From the NCBI GenBank assembly GCA_964610205.1, contig CAZSVI010000031.1, positions 1 through 30,889 on the forward strand: DNA of 30,889 nt, given 5' to 3'. Below are positions 14,516-21,516 of this stretch, in pieces. The notes under the pieces were generated by a model. The model worked only from the letters and a program-made list of their open reading frames with translations, was not told where the DNA came from and did no database searches. Both the position numbers and the translations under genes were made by a program. This stretch comes from CAZSVI01 sp964610205. GTDB lineage: Bacteria > Bacillota > Clostridia > DSM-8532. Position 1 is the stretch's first letter, and each line of letters begins with the position of its first letter.

Positions 14516-15406
14516 ATGCCTGCGGTTATTCTTAATTCAAAAAATTATGCCAGGTTCATCTACATACTTCCGTACATACGATATTGTGCTGAAGACAGGT
14601 ATCAAGAGCCATGGCAATTAAAGCGAAGAAAAATAAATGATTACGAGTTCGTGTTTGTAACAGCCGGAGAGGGGCAATTCACGATAGAAGACAGGGTTTA
14701 TAATGCAGAAGTAGGCACGCTTATTCTATTTAAGCCCGGTGTTCCGCATTCAGCCTGTTCAACCACCTTTAATTTCAGTTTTCTTTGTATCCATTTTGAT
14801 CTCTTTGTTTCGCGGATGATCAATACTGTGGAAGCCGAAGAAAATATGCTCTATGAATCGGTTCCTTCTAATCCTGTTGAATATCAGAAGGCGGTACTGG
14901 ATTTCCCGGAGTACTCATTTATTAAGGATTCAAGCTACATAGCCGGGTTATTGAGACGAATAATCAGTGAGAGTATCATAAAGCAACAGGGATATAATTT
15001 GATCATTAAAGCATTGTTTATCGACTTGATTTTTAACCTGTTCAGACAAAGAGGCAGGGTTCGGATTCAGTGCTTGCCAAAGCCGGAAATTGCTGCAATT
15101 ATTGATTACATAAAAGCAAATTATATGAACAGAATTAAGCTTTCAGACATATCAGAACATATTCATCTGCAGAAGGAATATATCAGCAGTTTGTTCAAAA
15201 AGCATTCAGGGTATACGGTTACCGGGTTTATAAAAAGGCACAGGATAGCTGTGGCTAAAAAGCTTCTATTGGAAACAGACAGAAAAATAGAAGATATCGC
15301 AGTCAGTACGGGATTTTATGATGTCCACCATTTTTCCAGAGTGTTCAAAGAATATGAAAGAATTACACCGCATCAATACAGGCAAGTAACAGAAAACTAT
15401 CCCTAA
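14516..15406 (+). CDS. AraC family regulator with cupin-type sensor domain
   Basis: The 296-residue protein starts at ATG 14516 after GAGGAGAG. Residues about 1-130 look like an AraC-type cupin ligand-binding domain (EFVFVTAGEGQFTIEDRVYN, GTLILFKPGVPHS, FNFSFLCIHFDLF). The C-terminal 100 residues are a double HTH (IKLSDISEHIHLQKEYISSL; KIEDIAVSTGFYDVHHFSRV; YERITPHQYRQV). It is divergently transcribed from the URO-D-like gene and probably activates it through the inverted repeat between them. The ligand is presumably a small sugar or aromatic glycoside, but this cannot be read from sequence. Confidence 0.85.
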   Translation: MPAVILNSKNYARFIYILPYIRYCAEDRYQEPWQLKRRKINDYEFVFVTAGEGQFTIEDRVYNAEVGTLILFKPGVPHSACSTTFNFSFLCIHFDLFVSRMINTVEAEENMLYESVPSNPVEYQKAVLDFPEYSFIKDSSYIAGLLRRIISESIIKQQGYNLIIKALFIDLIFNLFRQRGRVRIQCLPKPEIAAIIDYIKANYMNRIKLSDISEHIHLQKEYISSLFKKHSGYTVTGFIKRHRIAVAKKLLLETDRKIEDIAVSTGFYDVHHFSRVFKEYERITPHQYRQVTENYP

Positions 15407-15498
15407 CAGGCCGGAACTGTCAGCATTGCATAAAGACAATATGCGGTAGAGTGAGAAAAGTATATTGGCTGATGGAAAAATTATTAATGCTTTTATTT

Positions 15499-16278
15499 CT
15501 ATAAACCGGCCATGACTCCCGAAATGTAATTTTTTGTCCGTTCATCCTGTGGAGATTCAAAAAAACTTTTCGCATCGGCGTTTTCTACAAGTTCGCCGAA
15601 ATAAAGGAACACAACACGGTCAGACAGCCTTCTGGCCTGCCTTAAGACGTGGCTTACCATTACAATGGTATAGCTTTTACGCAGGGAAAGGAGCAAGGAT
15701 TCTATTTTCTCGGATGAAATGGGATCCAGCGCGGAGGTTACTTCATCGCATAATATGACTTCGGGTTCAACAGCCAAAGCCCGTGCGATACATAACCTCT
15801 GCTGCTGTCCGATGGACAAATCCACGGCGGGCTTTTTCAACCGGTCCTTTACTTCATCCCACAGGTGGGTTCTTTTCAGGCATATCTCCACGATATCATC
15901 AAGTTCGCTCTTTCTTCTTTTTCCGTGAAGCCTGGGTCCATGGGCAATATTGTCATAAATGTTAGCTGGCAGAGGATAGGGCCTTTGTGCAATAAGCCCT
16001 ATCTTTTTTCTGAGCTCATTTACCGGCCTTACAGGATGATAAATATCTTCATTTCCAATAAAGATCTGTCCCTCAACCCGGACATTTTCCTGAATATCAT
16101 GAAGCCTGTTGATTGCTTTTAGAAGAGTTGTTTTGCCGCAGCCGGAGGGCCCGATAATGGTGGTTAATCTGTTTTTATAAATATCCAGGCTTATGTTTTT
16201 TAAAACCGGTGACTGGTTTCTTTGACCGTAGGATATATTCAGATTCCTTATTTTGATTTCAACCGCTGTCTCAATCAT
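15499..16278 (-). CDS. pstB: Phosphate ABC transporter ATP-binding protein PstB
   Basis: The 259-residue ATPase has Walker A GPSGCGKTTLL (about 43-53), a PstB-like Q-loop region (IGLIAQRPYPLPANIYDN), Walker B VILCDEVTSALDP and an H-loop (IVMVSHVLRQA). The signature is LSIGQQQRLCIARAL, with Ile where LSGGQ has Gly. The ATG overlaps the end of pstA by eight bases, so translation is probably coupled. It powers high-affinity phosphate uptake with PstA and PstC. No phoU follows; the next gene is on the other strand. Confidence 0.9.
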   Translation of the reverse strand: MIETAVEIKIRNLNISYGQRNQSPVLKNISLDIYKNRLTTIIGPSGCGKTTLLKAINRLHDIQENVRVEGQIFIGNEDIYHPVRPVNELRKKIGLIAQRPYPLPANIYDNIAHGPRLHGKRRKSELDDIVEICLKRTHLWDEVKDRLKKPAVDLSIGQQQRLCIARALAVEPEVILCDEVTSALDPISSEKIESLLLSLRKSYTIVMVSHVLRQARRLSDRVVFLYFGELVENADAKSFFESPQDERTKNYISGVMAGL

Positions 16279-17134
16279 AATGCTTTCCCCCTTGAGTGAA
16301 TTTTGTAAAATATCCCGCGCATACCCTGGATATGATATTTATGATAACAATGATAACAACCAGTATAAAGGAAGCGGCATAAGCATGATCCCTGACGTTT
16401 GGGTAATAGGAGTTTGCCTGAAGAAAAATTAAAAGGGGCAGTGATGTTGCGGAGCCAGACAATCCCTTCGGCATTGCGTTTCCGGATCCGGCGGTAAAAA
16501 CCACAGATGCGGCGTCACCCATAGCCCTGCCCAAACCCAACAGTATACCCGCCATGATACCCGGAAGCGCATACCGCACTGTTACGAGGGAAGTTTCAAA
16601 ACGGGTTGCCCCGAGTGAATACATGGATTCCCGTATGCCATTTGGAACAGAACGGAGAGCTTCATCCATATACCTTGTCATAATAGGCAGCTGCAGAAGC
16701 GTAAGGGTAATTATAGCAGCCAGAAGGCTTCCTCTTTGATTGAAAACAATGAGCATATTCAGAATAAAAATACCGAAGATTATGGATGGAATTCCCCATA
16801 GAACATCAAACAAAACACGGATTTTATCGGAAAATCTTCTTTTGATATAATCCACCTGGAGGAAAAGTGCTATAAGATATCCCAATATTCCGGCAATGAT
16901 AGTTGAAGGGATAACCATATAAATACTTCCCAGTATTGAATGCAGAATTCCGCCTTCGCCTCCGAGAAGATATTTTGGCCCGGGAGATGAAAATATAAGA
17001 TCCGGTTCCCTTATTATAACAAGGCCGCCTTTAACAATATTGATACCGATGATTAAAGCCAGCGAGGCAAAAATTATTACAACTGATATTATCATAAGAA
17101 TTTTAAAGACAGCTTCCTTAAAATATTTATTCAT
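16271..17134 (-). CDS. pstA: Phosphate ABC transporter permease PstA
   Basis: The 287-residue protein has six membrane helices. The family cues are LGGEGGILHSILGSIYMV, VLFDVLWGIPSIIFGIFILN and the cytoplasmic loop MDEALRSVPNGIRESMYSLG with 'ATRFETSLVTV', all typical of PstA. It pairs with PstC to form the phosphate channel. The start overlaps pstC by eight bases and the end overlaps pstB by eight bases, showing a tightly coupled operon. Confidence 0.9.
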   Translation of the reverse strand: MNKYFKEAVFKILMIISVVIIFASLALIIGINIVKGGLVIIREPDLIFSSPGPKYLLGGEGGILHSILGSIYMVIPSTIIAGILGYLIALFLQVDYIKRRFSDKIRVLFDVLWGIPSIIFGIFILNMLIVFNQRGSLLAAIITLTLLQLPIMTRYMDEALRSVPNGIRESMYSLGATRFETSLVTVRYALPGIMAGILLGLGRAMGDAASVVFTAGSGNAMPKGLSGSATSLPLLIFLQANSYYPNVRDHAYAASFILVVIIVIINIISRVCAGYFTKFTQGGKHYD

Positions 17135-18026
17135 AGCGCCACCTCTTTTGAAGTTTGTTTTTAATGTAATTCGCCATGATATTGAAAAGAATGACTATGA
17201 AAAACAGAATAAGGGAAACAAAAATTAGAGCCGACTGCTGTTCCGGAACCGACATCATCTCGGAAAAGCTGCCTACAATGAGGCTTGGAAGTGTCTGGCC
17301 CGGAGAAAAAAGCGAAGGGGCAAGTATATTTTTACTTCCAATGACCATAGCGACAGCCATGGTTTCACCAAAGGCCCTTCCGAAACCAAGAACAATACCC
17401 GAAAGAATTCCGGGACCGGCGGCACGGAGGAGGACAATTTCTATAAGCTGCCATTTGGTTGCTCCAAGGGAAAGAAACTGTTCACGCAAACCAACAGGTA
17501 AAGCATGGAGTGATTCTGCCGATATAGAAATAATTACAGGAAATACCATAATTGCGAGAACCATTGAAGCTGTGAAAATGCACATTCCGGTTGTTTTAAC
17601 CCCGAATAAAGGCCCTGCGATATTGCGGACAAAAGGTACAATCACCAGCAGGGCACAAAGACCGTAAACTACCGATGGAGTTCCGGCCAGTACGTCGATA
17701 AAGGATTGCAAGTACAGTTTGATTCGGCGGGACGCGTATTCACTGATATAAACCGAACTCAGGATAGAGATGGGAACGGATATTGCCAGAGAGAGCAAGG
17801 TTACAATAAAAGTACCCGTAATGGCAGGCAAAAAACCATACAAACCTTTTTCAGGATCCCAATCCGATGAAAGCATGAGTTCAATAATGGAATGTTTGCT
17901 TAAAATAAGACGGGAGCGCTGTACCAACATAACAAATACTGCAATGAAAAACAGGAATGCGGCTGATGTTACCGCAAGCATAACAGCTTTGCCGGTTTTA
18001 TCTTTAACCTGCCTCATTTTTAACAT
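17127..18026 (-). CDS. pstC: Phosphate ABC transporter permease PstC
   Basis: The start is placed at ATG 18026 (MLKMRQVKDK) because GGGGGAT precedes it; a longer frame runs to 18056. The roughly 299-residue protein has six helices with PstC cues: LMLSSDWDPEKGLYGFLPAI, SVYISEYASRRIKLYLQSFI, DVLAGTPSVVYGLCALLVIV, ESLHALPVGLREQFLSLGAT and GFGRAFGETMAVAMVIG. It is the channel partner of PstA and lies 47 bp after pstS. Confidence 0.9.
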   Translation of the reverse strand: MLKMRQVKDKTGKAVMLAVTSAAFLFFIAVFVMLVQRSRLILSKHSIIELMLSSDWDPEKGLYGFLPAITGTFIVTLLSLAISVPISILSSVYISEYASRRIKLYLQSFIDVLAGTPSVVYGLCALLVIVPFVRNIAGPLFGVKTTGMCIFTASMVLAIMVFPVIISISAESLHALPVGLREQFLSLGATKWQLIEIVLLRAAGPGILSGIVLGFGRAFGETMAVAMVIGSKNILAPSLFSPGQTLPSLIVGSFSEMMSVPEQQSALIFVSLILFFIVILFNIMANYIKNKLQKRWRYE

Positions 18027-18073
18027 GGTAATCCCCCTGATCAATAAACAGCGCAATACGTCAAATTAAAATT

Positions 18074-19048
18074 TTACTTTCGTATTCCTGTATTTAAACA
18101 CTCGAGTTCTCTTTTTTGCTCTTCACTTAGTAACGGTATGTATCCGTTTTCCTCAAGAATATTTTGTCCGTCATTTAAAATCCAAAAGATAAAATCTTTC
18201 ACATCTTCCTGAAAGGGGCCGTTTCCGACAAGGTATTCCTCCCTTGTCGGAGGAGAAGGATAAGTTCCGTTTGAAACACTTTTTAAAAAGCTTTCCCTGG
18301 TCTTGTAAAAATTCTCGTTCTCATCAAGAAGACCGTTTCCATTCAAATCTATGGGTACTGGCCTTATTTTCTGAATATAGTCGCCTGTTATTGGATCATA
18401 TACATAATTTACATTCGAAAAACTGATTGCATTGGGATCATCCTGTACACAACCTGCAATGGCTTGATCTCCGCTGACATTGGAATCGGACCTGTTCTGG
18501 AGATCGGCCTCGGTTAAATTCCCCAGGTAAGTTGCCCATACACTGGCTGCGCCGGACGAATCCGACCTTCCAAAAACCACAATTGAATCATTTTCTATAT
18601 TTTTACCGAATAATTCACCCCATTGGGTTACTTCCCTGGTGAATATTTTTCTGAGGTCTTCCTGTGAAAGCCCCTTTTGTTGAATATCCGCGTAAAAAGG
18701 ATTATCTTCATGAATAATTCCAAGCACTGTATCTTTTGTAACCGCGAGATAAAAAGCTCCCTGTTCCAGTTCTTCATTTTTGATTGGCCTTGAAACCATA
18801 CCTATATCCACCTGTCGGCTTAAAACGTCTGAAATTCCTTTACCGGCGCCTCCCCCCGAAACTTCAATTTCAACAGGCTGTAATTTCATGTATTCATCCG
18901 CCCAGACAAGCATCATTGGATACAATGCCCATGCCCCTGATATTCTGATGTTTGAGCGGGACATCTTAACGGATTCCCTTGAACAACCGGAGATTATAAC
19001 CACTATCATACTGCATACCAGCAACAGGCTGACGATTTTTCTTTTCAC
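18074..19048 (-). CDS. pstS: Phosphate-binding lipoprotein PstS with an EF-hand-like insert
   Basis: The start is placed at GTG 19048 (MKRKIVSLLL) because GAGGTG lies about six bases upstream; an in-frame GTG at 19057 overlaps that site. The 324-residue precursor has a lipobox ISGC (Cys 22). Phosphate-binding cues are ISGAWALYPMM (SGA loop), SGGGAGKGISDV and DIGMVSRPI, GRSDSSGA and AISFSNVNYVY. An EF-hand/dockerin-like loop DLNGNGLLDENE (about 234-245) lies in the C-terminal lobe and could bind Ca2+; I believe similar loops occur in other PstS proteins. It captures phosphate outside the membrane for PstCA. Confidence 0.9.
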   Translation of the reverse strand: MKRKIVSLLLVCSMIVVIISGCSRESVKMSRSNIRISGAWALYPMMLVWADEYMKLQPVEIEVSGGGAGKGISDVLSRQVDIGMVSRPIKNEELEQGAFYLAVTKDTVLGIIHEDNPFYADIQQKGLSQEDLRKIFTREVTQWGELFGKNIENDSIVVFGRSDSSGAASVWATYLGNLTEADLQNRSDSNVSGDQAIAGCVQDDPNAISFSNVNYVYDPITGDYIQKIRPVPIDLNGNGLLDENENFYKTRESFLKSVSNGTYPSPPTREEYLVGNGPFQEDVKDFIFWILNDGQNILEENGYIPLLSEEQKRELECLNTGIRK

Positions 19049-19067
19049 GCTGATCACCTCAATAAAA

Positions 19068-19118
19068 TACTATATACTCTATAGATATAGTATAGATAAA
19101 GATGCCAGACATTGTCAA
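19068..19118 (-). promoter_or_regulatory. pst operon promoter with overlapping dyad
   Basis: Leftward TTGACA (19118-19113) and TATACT (19094-19089) are separated by 18 bp, a near-consensus sigma-A promoter. An inverted repeat, TACTATAT (19068-19075) and ATATAGTA (19085-19092), overlaps the -10 box and the expected start of transcription, where a repressor or PhoP-like regulator could act. The dyad is AT-rich and could partly be chance. Confidence 0.65.
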
Positions 19119-19134
19119 GGAAATTTAAACATTT

Positions 19135-19320
19135 CCCGAAATTTTATCAAATGCCACAAGACCCCTGCCTCTAAGGGCGGGGTATAAACCGATTTTTCCA
19201 TCAGTGATAGGTTCAGTCCCCCACTGATGAGGCATTTCATAAAATGCTCGCAGCGCGATGCACACAAAACACGCAAGCGCTTTAGGAACAAGGTTTTCAA
19301 CATGAGGGGATTATTTCCTT
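19135..19320 (-). other. Structured remnant resembling an IS200/IS605-type right end
   Basis: Read leftwards, this GC-richer patch contains a perfect stem CATCAGTG / CACTGATG (19199-19206 and 19222-19229). It is followed by a near-hairpin, CCCCGCCCTTAGAGGCAGGGG (about 19162-19182). Paired hairpins of this type occur at right ends of TnpB-carrying IS elements, where the guide-like omega RNA is encoded. The overlapping short ORF (19115-19303) has no recognised motif. I list it as a possible IS remnant only. It lies between the pst promoter and the ECF sigma gene. Confidence 0.3.
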
Positions 19321-19485
19321 GAAAAAACCTGATTAAAACCGTTACTTTTTTTGTACGACTGAGTATAAAGTGGTAGAAGCAGAAGCAATATGAATTATAT
19401 AAGGAATAATGTTCTTAAAGGTCCGGCTTTTATGGAACTATAACTCAGTGTATAATGAAATTAAAAATTTGTGGGTGTGATGCTT

Positions 19486-20028
19486 ATGGCGGATGACAGA
19501 ATGCTTGTGACCCTGGTTCTGAATGGCAGTACCGAAGCGTTTGAGCAAATTGTTGAGACATATAAAAACCAATTATTCAGTTTTCTTTTAAAAATGACCT
19601 TTTCTAGACATGATGCAGAGGATATCCTGCAGGAGGTCTTTATCCGTGTTTACAATAACCTGTATAAATATAACGAAAGATGGATGTTTTCAACATGGAT
19701 ATACCGCATAGCCATAAATACATGCAAAAGTCACATGAAAAGGAAAAAGAGATTTACGGCTGTTCCAATAAATGATGAAATGCCAGCTTGGCCGGGTATT
19801 AATATGAATAACCCTGAAGATGTTTTTGCTTCTAAAGAGCAGCGAAGGGAGGTTGTTCTTCTGATTCGCAATTTAAAGGAGAAACAAAGAGTTCCTTTGA
19901 TTTTAAAGTATGTTAAAGGCTTCTCTTATTCGGAAATAGGAAAGATTTTGGGAATTTCAGAGGAAGCTGCCAAAATGAGAGTTATGAGGGCAAAGGATAA
20001 TATCTGCAGGACTTATCGGGAAAGGTAA
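19486..20028 (+). CDS. ECF (sigma-70 family) sigma factor
   Basis: The product is about 180 residues. The frame opens at GTG 19471 and ATGs lie at 19480 and 19486; I chose 19486 (MADDRMLVTL) because GTGGGTG is then at a usable distance. Region 2 is clear (STEAFEQIVETYKNQLFSFL, DAEDILQEVFIRVYNN, FSTWIYRIAINTCKSHMKRK). Region 4 is RVPLILKYVKGFSYSEIGKI followed by LGISEEAAKMRVMRAKD. A TATAAT box (19451-19456) lies just upstream. The next gene, 14 bp downstream, encodes a membrane protein with a zinc anti-sigma motif, the usual partner arrangement. Target regulon unknown, probably envelope-related. Confidence 0.85.
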   Translation: MADDRMLVTLVLNGSTEAFEQIVETYKNQLFSFLLKMTFSRHDAEDILQEVFIRVYNNLYKYNERWMFSTWIYRIAINTCKSHMKRKKRFTAVPINDEMPAWPGINMNNPEDVFASKEQRREVVLLIRNLKEKQRVPLILKYVKGFSYSEIGKILGISEEAAKMRVMRAKDNICRTYRER

Positions 20029-20042
20029 AGGGGTGATTTATC

Positions 20043-21422
20043 ATGAGAAGCCATTATACGATTGATCAGTGGGATTATTTCTTAGAGGGAAATATTCCAA
20101 ATAACGAAAAGGAAAAAATGAAGCAGCATATGGCCGCTTGTGAAAAATGCCGGTTGAATTACGAAGCATTGACACAGTTGAAAGAACATATGGAAGTAAC
20201 GGAATCCATTTATGAAAATTTTAGCGGAAAGGTGATGGAAATGGTAGATAAAAAGAAATATGCAAATAAACGTAAAGCATACAAACAAAGACAGGGAGTC
20301 CGTGTATTAAGGCCTGTGTTGTCAGGTTTTCTTGTTCTCGTTTGTCTGGGTGCCATATTTTATTTCGGAACAAAGTATGGGCTTTTACAGAAGAATCTTT
20401 CCCGGCAGCCGGAGGAAACAACTCCCATCGGAACTATTGAACAGGTTTTGGATACTCAGCCAACCCAGCCTCCTGTTTCTTATGAAATGATAACTTTAAC
20501 CCTGTATTTTCCCAATTCAAATGCTGATTGTGTTGTCCCATTGGAAAGACAGGTAAGGGTTGCAAAAGGGGAAAGCCTTGAAAAAATAATATTCGAGGAA
20601 CTTCAAAAAGGATCTGAGGGGGATGGAACAGGATCAATGATTCCGGAGGGCACAAGGTTGCTGTCGGTTGAAACACGGGAAGAGATCTGTTATCTGGATC
20701 TTTCTTCGGAATTTGTGGATAACAATCCCGGGGGTACGGCTTTTGAATCCCTCTTGATCGGTTCGATAGTAAATTCCCTGACAGAGCTTCCCGAGGTAAA
20801 AAAGGTACAGTTTCTGATAAACGGTGAAAAAAGAGAAGTATATACACACGTCATTTTTGATGAACCCTTTGAGAGAAATGAAAGCCTTATCCGTACTCCG
20901 GAAAACACTTCGGAAGCAATAGAACTAAAGGTCCGGGAACTGGGTAAAACTGTTCTTGAATCGTTCAGGGACAGAGATATGCAACGGTTGTCCGCCGCAA
21001 TACATCCAGATAAAAAGGTGCGGTTTACACCCTACAGTTATATTTCAATTAACGAAGACATGACATTTACTGCCGAAGAAATAAAAAATGCCATGAACGA
21101 TACAAAGGTATACACATGGGGGGCATATGACGGAATTGGAGATCCCATTAACCTGACCTTTAAGGATTATCTGTCCAGATTCGTTTATGACAAGGATTTT
21201 ATTGATGCTCCCGAGACTGGCTATAACAGAAGTATTGCTGTGGGGAACACAATAAACAATGTCTTTGAGACATATCCCGAAGGAATTGTTATAGAATATC
21301 ACTTCCCGAATTTTGATCCTGAGTTTATTGGAATGGATTGGAAAAGCCTGCGGCTTGTGTTTGAAGAAAAGGATGGCAATTGGTATTTGGTGGGTGTTGT
21401 TCACGATGAATGGACAATTTAG
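20043..21422 (+). CDS. Membrane anti-sigma factor with GerMN domain
   Basis: The 459-residue protein starts at ATG 20043 after AAGGGGTG. The N-terminus carries an anti-sigma zinc motif, H29-x3-C33-x2-C36 (KQHMAACEKCRLNYEAL). One transmembrane helix at about 92-110 (LRPVLSGFLVLVCLGAIFYF) places the rest outside the cell. Residues about 150-275 form a GerMN domain (LTLYFPNSNADCVVPLERQV, SFESLLIGSIV-like segment, VKKVQFLINGEKRE). A further C-terminal domain of about 170 residues, rich in aromatic residues, is not recognised. It probably sequesters the ECF sigma factor encoded 14 bp upstream and senses an envelope or cell-wall cue. GerMN domains are known from spore germination and cell-wall proteins. 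Confidence 0.75.
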   Translation: MRSHYTIDQWDYFLEGNIPNNEKEKMKQHMAACEKCRLNYEALTQLKEHMEVTESIYENFSGKVMEMVDKKKYANKRKAYKQRQGVRVLRPVLSGFLVLVCLGAIFYFGTKYGLLQKNLSRQPEETTPIGTIEQVLDTQPTQPPVSYEMITLTLYFPNSNADCVVPLERQVRVAKGESLEKIIFEELQKGSEGDGTGSMIPEGTRLLSVETREEICYLDLSSEFVDNNPGGTAFESLLIGSIVNSLTELPEVKKVQFLINGEKREVYTHVIFDEPFERNESLIRTPENTSEAIELKVRELGKTVLESFRDRDMQRLSAAIHPDKKVRFTPYSYISINEDMTFTAEEIKNAMNDTKVYTWGAYDGIGDPINLTFKDYLSRFVYDKDFIDAPETGYNRSIAVGNTINNVFETYPEGIVIEYHFPNFDPEFIGMDWKSLRLVFEEKDGNWYLVGVVHDEWTI

Positions 21423-21445
21423 CGAGAATGATGATTTATCATTGC

Positions 21446-21473
21446 TTACAAAATCTTTATCATGCTGTATAAT
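21446..21473 (+). promoter_or_regulatory. Promoter of the CBM9-SLH surface-protein gene
   Basis: TTACAA (21446-21451) and TATAAT (21468-21473) are separated by 16 bp, about 44 bp before the start codon, with GGGGGAGAG as ribosome binding site. This gene thus has its own sigma-A promoter and is not simply part of the sigma/anti-sigma operon. Confidence 0.55.
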
Positions 21474-21516
21474 ATAAAGAGGAACAAATAATCACATAAA
21501 TTATCAGGGGGAGAGC

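Noticed and set aside
19115..19303. Leftward 62-residue ORF between pst and the ECF sigma gene
   Set aside because: It overlaps the pst promoter and hairpin-forming sequence, has no ribosome binding site and no recognisable motif.
19434..19456. GGAAC element as an ECF autoregulatory promoter
   Set aside because: The distance to any suitable -10 is only about 11 bp, too short; the TATAAT box suggests sigma-A instead.
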